Source of the DNA: Candidatus Aalborgicola danicus | Lineage (GTDB): Bacteria; Pseudomonadota; Gammaproteobacteria; Burkholderiales; Burkholderiaceae_C | NCBI GenBank assembly: GCA_016703945.1 | Contig: JADJBC010000045.1 | Location: forward strand, 186,001 to 250,000 | Length of the DNA: 64,000 nt | Direction: 5' to 3' | Shown here: positions 36,287 to 45,265 of the stretch, in pieces | Position numbering within the stretch: position 1 is the stretch's first letter | Layout of the letters: each line of letters opens with the position of its first letter | The notes under the pieces: model-generated | The model's input: the letters and a program-made list of their open reading frames with translations, nothing else | The model's database searches: none | What the model was told of the DNA's origin: nothing | Translations under genes and position numbers: made by a program

Positions 36287-37486
36287 ATGATTGATTACAA
36301 CGACGTCCTTGCGGCTGCACAACGGCTCCATGGCCACGTGCTGCGCACACCCTGTGTTGCTTCCAAAACCTTGTCCGACATCACCGGTGCGCAAGTATTT
36401 CTCAAATTCGAAAACTTGCAGTTCACTGCCTCCTTTAAGGAGCGTGGCGCCTGCAACAAACTGGCGCAATTGACGCCAGAGCAGTCGGCGCAGGGCGTGA
36501 TCGCCATGAGCGCAGGCAATCACGCCCAAGGTGTGGCCTACCACGCGCAGCGCTTGGGCTTACAAGCCGTCATCGTCATGCCGCGCTTCACGCCGGGTGT
36601 CAAAGTGGAGCGCACCCGCGGTTTTGGGGCCGAGGTCATCCTGCATGGTGACACGCTGGAAGAAGCTCGCAGTCACGCTTTCATTCTGGCCGAGCAACGC
36701 CGTCTGACCTTTGTCCACCCCTATGACGACGATGCCATCATCGCCGGGCAAGGAACGGTGGCGCTGGAAATGCTGGAAGACGTGCCAAACCTGGACACTT
36801 TGGTAATCGCCATTGGGGGCGGTGGTTTGATTTCCGGCATGGCCACCGTGGCCAAGGCGCTGCATCCAGAAATGGAAGTGGTGGGGGTGCAAACCGTGCG
36901 TTTTCCCGCCATGTTCAACGCAGTCAAGGGTGAACACCACCCGCAGGGCAGCAGCACCATCGCCGAAGGCATTGCGGTCGGTACACCCGGACGCATCCCC
37001 ATGGAAATCATCCGCCAACGTGTGGATGATCTGGTGCTGGTCGACGAGGGCGATATTGAGCAGGCCTTGGTCATGCTGCTTGAAGTGGAAAAGACCCTGG
37101 TCGAGGGGGCAGGCGCCGTTGGCCTGGCAGCGCTTTTGAAATACCCCGAGCGCTTCAAGGACAAACGGGTGGGTCTGGTCTTGTGTGGCGGCAATATAGA
37201 CCCCTTGTTGTTGGCGGCCATCATTGAGCGCGGCATGGTGCGAGCGGGCCGTCTGGCACGCATCCGGGTTGGCGCCAGGGATGTGCCCGGTTCTTTGGCT
37301 CGTATTACGGCCATGGTGGCCGAAGCGGGCGCCAATATCGAGGAAGTGCACCACCAACGGGCGTTCACCACCCTGTCGGCTCAAAACGCAGAAATTGAAC
37401 TGGTGGTGCAGACCCGTGGGCATTCCCACGTGAGCGACGTACTAACCGTGCTGATACAAGCCGGTTTTGACACCCAGTTAGGTTAG
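36287..37486 (+). CDS. ilvA: Threonine ammonia-lyase (catabolic type, C-terminal ACT domain)
   Basis: 399 residues. The PLP fold of fold-type II: Lys in ASFKERGACNKL, SAGNHAQGVA for phosphate and substrate binding, and the glycine loop IAIGGGGLISG. The end (about 325-399) is one ACT domain (RIRVGARDVPGSLARITAMV), as in TdcB-like/short IlvA enzymes, so one allosteric ligand site per chain. It deaminates threonine (and serine) to 2-oxobutyrate. The ATG at 36287 is preferred over the in-frame TTG at 36269. Divergent from the AAA gene. Confidence 0.9.
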   Translation: MIDYNDVLAAAQRLHGHVLRTPCVASKTLSDITGAQVFLKFENLQFTASFKERGACNKLAQLTPEQSAQGVIAMSAGNHAQGVAYHAQRLGLQAVIVMPRFTPGVKVERTRGFGAEVILHGDTLEEARSHAFILAEQRRLTFVHPYDDDAIIAGQGTVALEMLEDVPNLDTLVIAIGGGGLISGMATVAKALHPEMEVVGVQTVRFPAMFNAVKGEHHPQGSSTIAEGIAVGTPGRIPMEIIRQRVDDLVLVDEGDIEQALVMLLEVEKTLVEGAGAVGLAALLKYPERFKDKRVGLVLCGGNIDPLLLAAIIERGMVRAGRLARIRVGARDVPGSLARITAMVAEAGANIEEVHHQRAFTTLSAQNAEIELVVQTRGHSHVSDVLTVLIQAGFDTQLG

Positions 37487-37579
37487 TGTGCGCGGGGTCG
37501 CGGCCAAAACCAGGCTGCAAGCTACGCTTGTAGGTAAAATCCGCCGCAACTCCAATCTAGAACAAAAGGAAAAAACACC

Positions 37580-37720
37580 ATGTCCGCTCCCACTCCCGCA
37601 ACTCAAGGTCAGCCTGTCGACCCGGTTGAAGCGATCGTTCCGATGATTCCCATCGTCTTGCCCGTGGTTGGCGGCGTTCTGATTTTCTTATTGGCCTTTA
37701 TCGCTGTATCAATGGCCTGA
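37580..37720 (+). CDS. Small single-helix membrane protein, 46 residues
   Basis: A short gene with a clear ribosome site (AAAAGGA, nine bases before the ATG). The product begins MSAPTPATQGQPVDPVEAI, then a hydrophobic helix (PIVLPVVGGVLIFLLAFIAV) and ends SMA. It starts about 90 bases after threonine dehydratase, with a small GCAAGC...GCTTG hairpin between. No family recognised. The strong ribosome site and uninterrupted hydrophobic design support a real gene. Confidence 0.65.
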   Translation: MSAPTPATQGQPVDPVEAIVPMIPIVLPVVGGVLIFLLAFIAVSMA

Positions 37721-38192
37721 GTTTACTGATCCTCCCAGCCGCAATGGCTGGGTGATGAAGGCCCATTGCGAGTCTTCTTTTGCCGCTACGCCAGCTATAA
37801 AGAGGCTGGCGTAGCGGCAGCCAAACACCCCTGAATTCATCGCGCTCGTCAAGAGCAGGCGTCGTGTTGACTTGCCCACCAACCGCCTTGCTGCGGGGGG
37901 ACCCGCGCACCCACACCAGCCACAGACATCGTCGTCGGACCACCGCGAATGCAACTTTTTGACCTTTCTCCTAAATTCCAAAGACGCATAACCTCATGCT
38001 TTGTTTGCATAGATTTTACGTGTAACTGACATGTAACAGCGGTACCGGTTCTTAAAATGATTACCTTGTCCAAAGTTGCCTGCGTGAAATTGTGCGGTTG
38101 AGGTATCTGCAGTTTTACCTGGAAACCGTTTTCTCAAAGTCGAAGCACCGCTTTCATTTTGAAAAGACGATTTTCAAACTAGGAGCTATCTT
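37721..38192. other. 472-base gap before pckG: two hairpins, no gene
   Basis: CCCAGCC-GCAAT-GGCTGGG (37735-37753) can act as a terminator-like stem. A longer perfect stem, TGCCGCTACGCCAGC at 37781-37795 with its complement at 37805-37819, has a 9-base loop. Nearer pckG are the close TGTAAC direct repeats (38022-38038) and AGGAG before the ATG. Minus-strand frames here look like chance. Confidence 0.6.
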
Positions 38193-40079
38193 ATGAACGC
38201 ACCCGTTATGCAGGGCTTGAATCTCAACACGCCAAGCTACGTCAAAAACCCCAAGCTGATCGCCTGGGTGGCCGATATGGCCGCACTGACCAAACCGGCC
38301 GCCATCTACTGGTGCGACGGTTCGGAAGAGGAATACCAGCGCCTGTGCCAGCAACTGGTTGACGGTGGCACCTTCAAAAAGCTCAACCCCGCCAAGCGCC
38401 CCAATTCCTTCCTGGCCTGCTCCGACCCCAGCGACGTCGCCCGCGTGGAAGACCGCACCTATATCTGCTCCGAGCAGAAAGAGAATGCCGGTCCCACCAA
38501 CAACTGGATGGCTCCCGCCGACATGCGCAAGTTGCTGCAAACCGGCAAGGACGGCGAAAAGGCCTTGTTCGATGGTTGCATGAAGGGCCGCACCATGTAT
38601 GTGGTGCCGTTCTCCATGGGCCCGCTCGGTTCGCACATCGCCCACATCGGCATTGAACTTTCTGACAGCGCCTATGTGGCCGTCAACCAGAAGATCATGA
38701 CCCGCATGGGCAAGGCCGTGTACGACGTGCTGGGTGTGGACGGTGCCTTTGTGCCCTGCGTGCACACCGTAGGCGCGCCGCTGGAAGCCGGCCAGGCCGA
38801 CGTGAAGTGGCCCTGCAACAAGACCAAGTACATCGTGCACTACCCCGAGACCCGCGAAATCTGGTCCTACGGTTCCGGCTACGGCGGCAACGCGCTGCTG
38901 GGCAAGAAGTGCTTTGCGCTGCGCATTGCATCCAATATGGGACGAGACGAGGGCTGGCTGGCCGAGCACATGCTGATTCTGGGCGTGACCAACCCCCAAG
39001 GCAAGAAGTACCACGTCGCTGCCGCCTTCCCAAGCGCCTGCGGTAAGACCAATTTCTCGATGCTGGTGCCGCCAGAAGCCGGTTTCGCTGGCTGGAAGGT
39101 CACCACCATTGGTGACGACATCGCCTGGGTCAAGCCCCATGCCGACGGCAAGATGTACGCCATCAACCCCGAAGCCGGTTACTTCGGCGTGGCCCCCGGC
39201 ACCAACATGCACACCAACCCCAACTGCATGCGCAGCCTGGACAAGAACGTGATTTTCACCAACGTGGCCCTGACCGATGACGGCGACGTCTGGTGGGAAG
39301 GCATGGAGAAGGACGGCGGCGGCCTGCCCGACCACCTGATTGACTGGCAAGGCAAGGACTGGACGCCAGCCATTGCCAAGGAAACCGGCGCCAAGGCGGC
39401 CCACCCCAATTCCCGTTTCACGGTGGCCGCCACCAACAACCCCGCGCTGGACCCCGAGTGGGACAACCCCAATGGCGTGGCCATCGACGCCTTCATCTTT
39501 GGTGGCCGTCGCTCCACCACGGTGCCTTTGGTCACCGAAGCCCGCACCTGGATGGAAGGCGTGTACATGGCCGCCACCATGGGCAGTGAGACCACCGCCG
39601 CCGCTGTTGGCCAGATGGGCGTAGTCCGCCGCGACCCGTTTGCCATGCTGCCGTTCTGCGGCTACAACATGAGCGACTACTTCCAGCACTGGCTGGACAT
39701 GGAGCACAAGCTCGAAGAATCCGGCCACACGCTGCCCAAGATCTACTGCGTGAACTGGTTCCGCAAGGGCGATGACGGTAAGTTTGTCTGGCCTGGCTAT
39801 GGCGACAACATGCGCGTGTTGAAGTGGATGATCGACCGGCTGGAAGGTACAGCCACGGGTAGCGAGAATGGTTTTGGCGTGAGCCCCGCCTATGCCGAAA
39901 TCAACTGGACCGGCCTGGACTTCAGCCAGGCCCAGTTTGACAGCGTCACCAGCCTGGACAAGGGCGCCTGGAAGCAGGAATTCGCCCTGCACGACGAACT
40001 GTTCACCCAGTTGGCCTACCACCTGCCCAAGGCCCTGGTTGAAACCAAAACCCAACTTGAGCAACGCCTAACTGCTTGA
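38193..40079 (+). CDS. pckG: Phosphoenolpyruvate carboxykinase, GTP-type
   Basis: 628 residues, full length. The kinase-1a loop FPSACGKTN, the GTP-type motifs TIGDDIAW and MRSLDKNVIF-like metal/nucleotide segments, the R-loop SMGPLGSHIAHIGIEL and the C-terminal FGVSPAYAEINWTG are all present. It converts oxaloacetate and GTP to PEP, CO2 and GDP at the start of gluconeogenesis. It is preceded by AGGAG and stands alone. A TCA/PEP link fits a cell that lives on amino acids, pyrimidines and aromatics, as the rest of the window suggests. Confidence 0.95.
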   Translation: MNAPVMQGLNLNTPSYVKNPKLIAWVADMAALTKPAAIYWCDGSEEEYQRLCQQLVDGGTFKKLNPAKRPNSFLACSDPSDVARVEDRTYICSEQKENAGPTNNWMAPADMRKLLQTGKDGEKALFDGCMKGRTMYVVPFSMGPLGSHIAHIGIELSDSAYVAVNQKIMTRMGKAVYDVLGVDGAFVPCVHTVGAPLEAGQADVKWPCNKTKYIVHYPETREIWSYGSGYGGNALLGKKCFALRIASNMGRDEGWLAEHMLILGVTNPQGKKYHVAAAFPSACGKTNFSMLVPPEAGFAGWKVTTIGDDIAWVKPHADGKMYAINPEAGYFGVAPGTNMHTNPNCMRSLDKNVIFTNVALTDDGDVWWEGMEKDGGGLPDHLIDWQGKDWTPAIAKETGAKAAHPNSRFTVAATNNPALDPEWDNPNGVAIDAFIFGGRRSTTVPLVTEARTWMEGVYMAATMGSETTAAAVGQMGVVRRDPFAMLPFCGYNMSDYFQHWLDMEHKLEESGHTLPKIYCVNWFRKGDDGKFVWPGYGDNMRVLKWMIDRLEGTATGSENGFGVSPAYAEINWTGLDFSQAQFDSVTSLDKGAWKQEFALHDELFTQLAYHLPKALVETKTQLEQRLTA

Positions 40080-40266
40080 TCTTTGCTGTCCAATCGGCTG
40101 GCGCTACCTCCTCTGAGGTGCGCCCGGCCATGCCACCGGGTATGCTGCTTTACGCCGGGCGGCCTTCGTGCAAGCTGATGAACTTCGCTTGGTCGATTGA
40201 GCGAAACGCTGGGCGAGTTGTCAGAGCGCCAATGGTGAGCAAACTTGCTTGCAGAAACGAAACAGG

Positions 40267-40686
40267 CTAAGCGCGTTCGCCTTCGCTGTAGAGTTTGGCC
40301 ATCTGCAGGTCGCGCATGACGCGGTGGTCATGTTGTGCCAGGTCCCACAATTGGGCTTCATCGCGTCGCACTGCATTGAGCCGTGCCCAACGAGCCGCCT
40401 CTGCAGCCAGAGAGGCGCTGAGCTGGCGCAACGGCGGCGCCAACAAAGCCAGCGCCGCAAAAGCAACGGTCCATAACGCGACCCAGACGACCAACAGATG
40501 TCCATCAGCCCAGGTTTCGATCAATTGATCCGCAACCACCATCAATGCCGCCACGACGGCGGCTAATAACATGCCCGCCAGGGTTCTGGACCCGTCTTGG
40601 GTCCCACCTGGCGCGCGTGTGGACATGGCAGGATTGGCGTCACCTGCTCCGCTTGGAATGAAATAAGGTTGAACCGGACGTGCCAT
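40267..40686 (-). CDS. Two-helix membrane protein of unknown function
   Basis: 139 residues from the ATG at 40686, preceded by AAGGAG at six bases; earlier in-frame ATGs at 40704 and 40734 lack such a site. Two hydrophobic helices (about residues 38-58 and 64-84) are followed by a charged, probably cytoplasmic helix (ASLAAEAARWARLNAVRRDE). No recognised family. It is divergent from the LysR gene and convergent with pckG; the 187-base gap to pckG holds no clear feature. Confidence 0.6.
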   Translation of the reverse strand: MARPVQPYFIPSGAGDANPAMSTRAPGGTQDGSRTLAGMLLAAVVAALMVVADQLIETWADGHLLVVWVALWTVAFAALALLAPPLRQLSASLAAEAARWARLNAVRRDEAQLWDLAQHDHRVMRDLQMAKLYSEGERA

Positions 40687-40814
40687 GGCGAACTCCTTGG
40701 GCATGTGGGAAAGGGAAGATTTTTGGATTTTCATAACTGGATATTAGGGTTTATACTAGTATTGCACAACTTTAGTTTAGTGATTCGACCCATTCACGGG
40801 ACTTATGATTTGGC

Positions 40815-41771
40815 ATGCCACCTTCCAGCCTTCGCAACTTCGACCTCAATCTGCTCAAAGTGTTTGATGCGGTGATGGCGGAGCGCAGTCTGACCAGCGC
40901 CGCTCACCAATTGGCCCTGACCCAGCCCGCCGTGAGCAACGCCTTGCGCCGGTTGCGTGAAACCTTGGGTGATGAATTGCTGGTTCGACAGGGGCGTAAC
41001 CTGGTGCCGACACCGCGCGCCCAGGAACTGTGGCCTGCAGTACGGGATACGCTGTTGCGCCTGCAAACGGCAATCGCGCCCAATGTGTTCGATCCGGCAA
41101 GCGCATCTACGACCTTTGTGCTGACGATGGCCGACGCTACCGCTGCGGAACTGATGCCGCCCCTGGTGGAGCTCATTACAGAGCGCGCCCCCGATGTTTC
41201 GTTGCGGGTGGTCCCCCTGACCACGCGCGATCCGCGTCGACTGCTCGACGAAGGACACGCCGACCTCGCCATTGGCAACTTTCCGGCCGTCATGGCGGAT
41301 CTGACTGCGCGTGCGCAATCGGGCGAGCGTGTGCCGTTTTTGCACCATCGCCTGTTTCAGGGAGACTATGTGTGCACCATGCGCAAAGGGCATCCCCTCG
41401 CCAAAGGCCGACTCACACTCGACCGTTTTTGCGCCGCGCGACACATGCTGGTCAGCTTTTCAGGAAGGGCCTATGGATTCATTGACGAAGCCTTGGGCGC
41501 GCTGGACCGCAGTCGGCGTGTGGTGCTGACCGTCAACCAGTTTTTTACGGCAGGCAAAATCGTGGCCCACTCGGACCTGTTGACGGTGTTGCCCCGCCAT
41601 TTTGTGGGTGTGACCGGTTTTGCCGACCGGTTGGTATTGCGAGAGTTGCCCTTCACCCCCCCCACCATTCAGGTCGACGCCTTGTGGCACCAACGCAAAG
41701 ACGCCTCAAGCGCCCATGCCTGGTTACGCACCCGGGTCGCAGAACTCGCTGCCAAAGCCTTTGACGAATGA
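40815..41771 (+). CDS. LysR-family regulator
   Basis: 318 residues. The winged HTH is at about 8-66 (NFDLNLLKVFDAVMAERSLT, AAHQLALTQPAVSNALRRLR), with the NodD/SyrM/LeuO-like opening RNFDLNLL. The effector domain follows (TADAT-like MADATAAELMPPL, then ADLAIGNFP). It may control the divergent membrane-protein gene; the effector is not apparent. It overlaps the phosphoesterase gene by four bases, so the two are co-transcribed. Confidence 0.85.
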   Translation: MPPSSLRNFDLNLLKVFDAVMAERSLTSAAHQLALTQPAVSNALRRLRETLGDELLVRQGRNLVPTPRAQELWPAVRDTLLRLQTAIAPNVFDPASASTTFVLTMADATAAELMPPLVELITERAPDVSLRVVPLTTRDPRRLLDEGHADLAIGNFPAVMADLTARAQSGERVPFLHHRLFQGDYVCTMRKGHPLAKGRLTLDRFCAARHMLVSFSGRAYGFIDEALGALDRSRRVVLTVNQFFTAGKIVAHSDLLTVLPRHFVGVTGFADRLVLRELPFTPPTIQVDALWHQRKDASSAHAWLRTRVAELAAKAFDE

Positions 41772-42616
41772 AAGTGCAATTGCTCTCGGACCTGCACCTG
41801 GAGGCCCATCCCCATTGGGTCCCCCACGCAGCCCATGGAGCTGACATGCTGGTATTGGCTGGGGATATCGGGTCTTACCAGACGGGATCACAACTGGCCG
41901 ATAGCGACTTCGGCCTGGCGCGTTTTTCGCCATTAACCGGTTGGCCGACACCTGTGGTGTTTGTGCCCGGCAACCATGAGTATGACGCACTGGATTTCGA
42001 TATCGCCCATGCACGGCTGCGCGAGACTTGCGAGCGTCTGGGCATGATCTGGCTGGAGCGGGAGAGCACGGTGCTGGGGGGCGTGCGGTTTGTGGGCACA
42101 ACCCTGTGGTCCGATTTCGATGCACTGGCCCCGTCCTGTTCTGCACCAACAACCGCTTCCCACCACCCCTCTGGCATCAATCCGTTGGCACAACAACTGA
42201 AAGCCCGCGACAAAGCCTTTCGGGCCGCCAACTACTACTTGCGCAAGACGCAGACCACACGCCAGGGGGAGTCCTGGTTGGCAGAAGGCGTGCGCGAACA
42301 AGCGCTAACGTGCCAAACGTGGCTGCGCGAGGCCCTTCAGATCCCGTTTGATGGCCCCACGGTCGCCATCACCCACTTTGCGCCCAGTTTGCACAGCGCA
42401 GACCCGCGTTACGGTCTCACTCCGGGCACAGCCGGTTTCTGCAACGCCCTGGATGATTTGTTACCGTTTGCCCAAGTGTGGATGCACGGCCACTTGCACG
42501 CACCCAGCAACTATGTGCAACGGGGATGTCGGGTCGTCGCCAATCCGATGGGGTACGCACGCAAGAACGAACAAGCGGCGTTCCAACCCAACCTTCTGAT
42601 CGAAATAACCATCTAG
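41768..42616 (+). CDS. Calcineurin-like metallophosphoesterase
   Basis: 282 residues. The metal-binding motifs of the family are in order: LLSDLHLE, LAGDIG, PGNHEYD, AITHFAPS and the final HGHLHAPS. That supports a cytoplasmic binuclear metal phosphoesterase; the substrate cannot be read. It is coupled to the LysR gene by an ATGA overlap. Confidence 0.85.
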   Translation: MKVQLLSDLHLEAHPHWVPHAAHGADMLVLAGDIGSYQTGSQLADSDFGLARFSPLTGWPTPVVFVPGNHEYDALDFDIAHARLRETCERLGMIWLERESTVLGGVRFVGTTLWSDFDALAPSCSAPTTASHHPSGINPLAQQLKARDKAFRAANYYLRKTQTTRQGESWLAEGVREQALTCQTWLREALQIPFDGPTVAITHFAPSLHSADPRYGLTPGTAGFCNALDDLLPFAQVWMHGHLHAPSNYVQRGCRVVANPMGYARKNEQAAFQPNLLIEITI

Positions 42617-42751
42617 CCCACGTCAGTCATACATTGTATGCTACTGTATTGAGAGCATTTGCGGTCACTCAAGTCACTGAAAACGACACTATCGCACTCA
42701 CCACCGCGTGGGACCCTGGTTACACTTGCCCTATTGCACAAGGAGCAGTTC

Positions 42752-43174
42752 ATGAAGATTCTTCTGGCCGTTGATGGCAGCACCTACAGCAAGAAAATGC
42801 TGGCATACCTGAGCACCCACGAGAGCCTGCTTAGCAGCACCAACAGCTACACCATCTTCAACGCCCAGCCGGCGCTGCCGCCGAGGGCGCGCGCGGCAGT
42901 CGGCAAGGAAATTGTCGAAAAGTACTACAGCGACGAAAGCGAAAAGGTTGTTGCGCCCGTCAGCAAGTTCTTGCTACGCCACGGAATCAACGCCAAATCC
43001 ATCTCCAAGGTGGGACCGGCTGGCGCCGCGATTGCAAAATTTGCGTCGGAAGGCCAGTTCGACCTGATTGTCATGGGGTCGCACGGGCACGGTGCCGTGC
43101 TGAACATGGTCATGGGGTCGGTGGCCAACCAGGTACTGGCGCACTGCAAGGTGCCCGTGCTTCTGGTCCGATAA
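42752..43174 (+). CDS. uspA: Universal stress protein, UspA family
   Basis: 140 residues from the ATG at 42752, which has AAGGAG nine bases upstream. It begins MKILLAVDGSTYSKKML, and the ATP-binding signature near the end reads MGSHGHGAVLNMVMGSVA (G-2x-G-9x-GS), so this is an ATP-binding type. The 135 bases upstream show no clear binding site. It is convergent with the TetR gene, 21 bases away. Confidence 0.88.
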   Translation: MKILLAVDGSTYSKKMLAYLSTHESLLSSTNSYTIFNAQPALPPRARAAVGKEIVEKYYSDESEKVVAPVSKFLLRHGINAKSISKVGPAGAAIAKFASEGQFDLIVMGSHGHGAVLNMVMGSVANQVLAHCKVPVLLVR

Positions 43175-43195
43175 AGCTCCGGTCAGGCTGGCCGA

Positions 43196-43813
43196 TCAGC
43201 GGGCGTTTAACCCATCGAAGCAGGTCGAGAGCACCAATTCCACAATTTCGCCATCGGTGTGTTGGCCACCCATTTTGAGGAACTCCAGTACCGGGTCACA
43301 GGCTCTGGCATACAAGGTGTAGAGCACTGCAATGGCGGGTAGTGCCGGATTGATGCGCCCTTGCGCCTGCGCCTCTTCAATCCATGCGCCCAGTTGGTCA
43401 CTGACTTCGATCAGGCCATTCATATAGTCCGGGTTAGCGATCAGCGTAGCCCGCAGGCTGGAATTCTGGCTTGGCAAGGACGGCATACCACCCGCCAGTT
43501 TTAGCTCCATGGTCCAACGCACCACGGCGCGCAACTGTTCCAGCGGCGTGGCTTCTGCAGGCAATCCTTGCAAGTAGGCCTGGGCTTTGCGCATCACGCG
43601 CACCATGGCTGCGGCTGCCAGGTCCTCCTTGCTGGGAAAGTGTTTGTAGAGGCTGGCCTTGGCAATGCCCACCTGTGCCGCAACTTCGTCGACCGTCATG
43701 GCTTCAAAGCCTTTTTCTGCGAGCAGGTGGTTGACGACTTCGATGATCGCGTCTTCGCGCGCCTGCAGCATTTGCGCCTTGAAGGAAACCTTAATTACGG
43801 GTGTGCGTGTCAT
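43196..43813 (-). CDS. TetR-family regulator
   Basis: 205 residues. N-terminal HTH at about 30-65 (VDEVAAQVGIAKASLYKHFP) after ILEVVNHLLAEKGFEAMT-like helix 1. The C-terminal ligand domain is of the TetR_C AcrR-like type and unassigned. No target gene is adjacent in a divergent arrangement except the ArgP gene in tandem, so its regulon is unknown. Confidence 0.85.
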   Translation of the reverse strand: MTRTPVIKVSFKAQMLQAREDAIIEVVNHLLAEKGFEAMTVDEVAAQVGIAKASLYKHFPSKEDLAAAAMVRVMRKAQAYLQGLPAEATPLEQLRAVVRWTMELKLAGGMPSLPSQNSSLRATLIANPDYMNGLIEVSDQLGAWIEEAQAQGRINPALPAIAVLYTLYARACDPVLEFLKMGGQHTDGEIVELVLSTCFDGLNAR

Positions 43814-43848
43814 AGCACTATTCTAGCCACCGTCGTCAAAAAATGGAA

Positions 43849-44778
43849 CTAAGGGCTATTTAGTGACCGCGTCGTTTTCAAGGCCGTGCGCGCCGCATTG
43901 GACAAAGCCGCGGTCAGGCGGTCAATCACCACAGAGTCGAGGTTCCAGCAATGCCAGTACAGATTCACCGGCAGCGTGGTGGCAGGTGACAAATTGACCA
44001 GTTCGCCATTGTTCAGAAGGTTTTCCACCTGGATTTGGGGCACCACGCAGGCGCCCCAACCCGCCAAAACGGCGCGCACCTGCCCCTCCGAACTCGGCAC
44101 AAAACGCTGGCTCAGCGTGACCCGGCGTAAACCGCAAGCACGGCTTACAAAGTCGGTCTGCAAATCGTCTTTGCGATTGAATGCAATGAACGGAATCTGA
44201 CGAAAATTGTGGGGTGTCAGCCCCTGCGGACAGTGGCTTGCGGCGTAAGCTGCGCTGACCACGGCGACATATTGCATGGCACCCAGGGGCAAGACCTTGC
44301 AGCCCCGCAGGGCCTGCTTGAGGGTGGTCACACAGCCCAGTACCTGCCCTTCGCGCAGCCACTCATGGGTGAAATCCTGGTCGTCGGTGATGATTTCCAG
44401 CGGCAAGCCTTCGCTGACCAGCGGCCCCAACGCCGGCAATGCCCAGGTAGCGATGCTATCGGCGTTGATAGCGATGGAGATGCGGTCCTCTTCGCGCATC
44501 GCACCGGCACCCGGTGTCAGATCTTGCAAATCGGTTTCAAGGTCGGCACGCAACAAGCGCATTTGCATCGCATGTTTGATTAACAACCGTCCGGCTGATG
44601 TCGGTTTGACCGGGCGGCTGCGCACCAACAACACCGTTCCAACCTGTGCTTCCAGCGCGCGCAGGCGCTGCGAGACGGCCGATTGCGTGACGGACAACCG
44701 AACGGCGGCGCGCTCAAAGCCGCCTTCCTCCACAATGGCGGCCAGACACTCCAGGGCGTCGTTATCAAAGGTTCGCAT
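43849..44778 (-). CDS. argP: ArgP/IciA-type LysR regulator
   Basis: 309 residues from the ATG at 44778. The HTH (about 3-62: FDNDALECLAAIVEEGGFER, VTQSAVSQRLRALE) and effector domain (ISIAINADSIATWALPAL, FIAFNRKDDLQ) match ArgP, which senses lysine/arginine and drives exporter genes such as argO/lysE. No exporter is present next to it in this window; the divergent side has only the small basic protein gene at 45041. Confidence 0.82.
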   Translation of the reverse strand: MRTFDNDALECLAAIVEEGGFERAAVRLSVTQSAVSQRLRALEAQVGTVLLVRSRPVKPTSAGRLLIKHAMQMRLLRADLETDLQDLTPGAGAMREEDRISIAINADSIATWALPALGPLVSEGLPLEIITDDQDFTHEWLREGQVLGCVTTLKQALRGCKVLPLGAMQYVAVVSAAYAASHCPQGLTPHNFRQIPFIAFNRKDDLQTDFVSRACGLRRVTLSQRFVPSSEGQVRAVLAGWGACVVPQIQVENLLNNGELVNLSPATTLPVNLYWHCWNLDSVVIDRLTAALSNAARTALKTTRSLNSP

Positions 44779-45040
44779 GCTGTTTTCGGTCAGAAGGGGC
44801 CACACGCGAGACTGCGCTGGTGACAGGTCCCATTTTATAAGTCTGTCTAATATTTTTCGCAAATGATTGCGTCTGCCAAAACTGTGGTGCGAAGCCACAC
44901 GGGATCGGCTCGTGGTTTTTGGACGGCTCCAGACTTTATGGCCTAATACTGCCTTCGCAAAAATCTAAATTTTGTGGGTCAGACCACTTTGCGAAGCCAA
45001 TGTGCCCTGACCCCCTACCAATTTCACAGGAAAGCAAATC

Positions 45041-45211
45041 ATGGGCAATAAGATCGTTACCGAAGCAGACCGCAAAGCCACTCCCCGTCCCGCCACCCTG
45101 CCAGGCTTCACGCTGCCTACCGGTGGCCGCGGCCAAAAGGTCAGCCTGGAGCGCGGTGTCGCCACCCGTAGCAAAAAGAACCCCGGCAAGCGTTCCAAAA
45201 AGGGCGGCTAA
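45041..45211 (+). CDS. Small basic protein, 56 residues
   Basis: Starts MGNKIVTEADRKATPRPATL with an AGGAAA ribosome site; the C-terminus is strongly basic (RSKKNPGKRSKKGG). It has no hydrophobic segment and only one possible start. Compositionally it resembles a nucleic-acid-binding or ribosome-associated peptide; I do not recognise a family. A hairpin follows its stop. The 262 bases upstream, to the ArgP gene, contain no other gene. Confidence 0.55.
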   Translation: MGNKIVTEADRKATPRPATLPGFTLPTGGRGQKVSLERGVATRSKKNPGKRSKKGG

Positions 45212-45222
45212 AGCTAGACGCG

Positions 45223-45265
45223 GGTCTCAGCCCCAAGGAAGCTAGTTTCCCTAGCTGGGCTGACC
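45223..45265. terminator. Hairpin between the small basic gene and the LysR gene
   Basis: GTCTCAGCCC with GGGCTGAC and an inner AGCTAG...CTAGCT stem. It begins 12 bases after the small gene's stop and overlaps the end of the convergent LysR gene. There is no T-run, so a terminator role is uncertain. Confidence 0.35.

Noticed and set aside
37698..38073. Minus-strand frames in the gap before pckG
   Set aside because: Short, overlapping each other in different frames, without ribosome sites or recognisable features.
38154..40064. A 636-codon open frame antisense to pckG
   Set aside because: It is the complement of a highly conserved gene; Gly/His/Val-rich composition and no ribosome site mark it as a codon-bias shadow.
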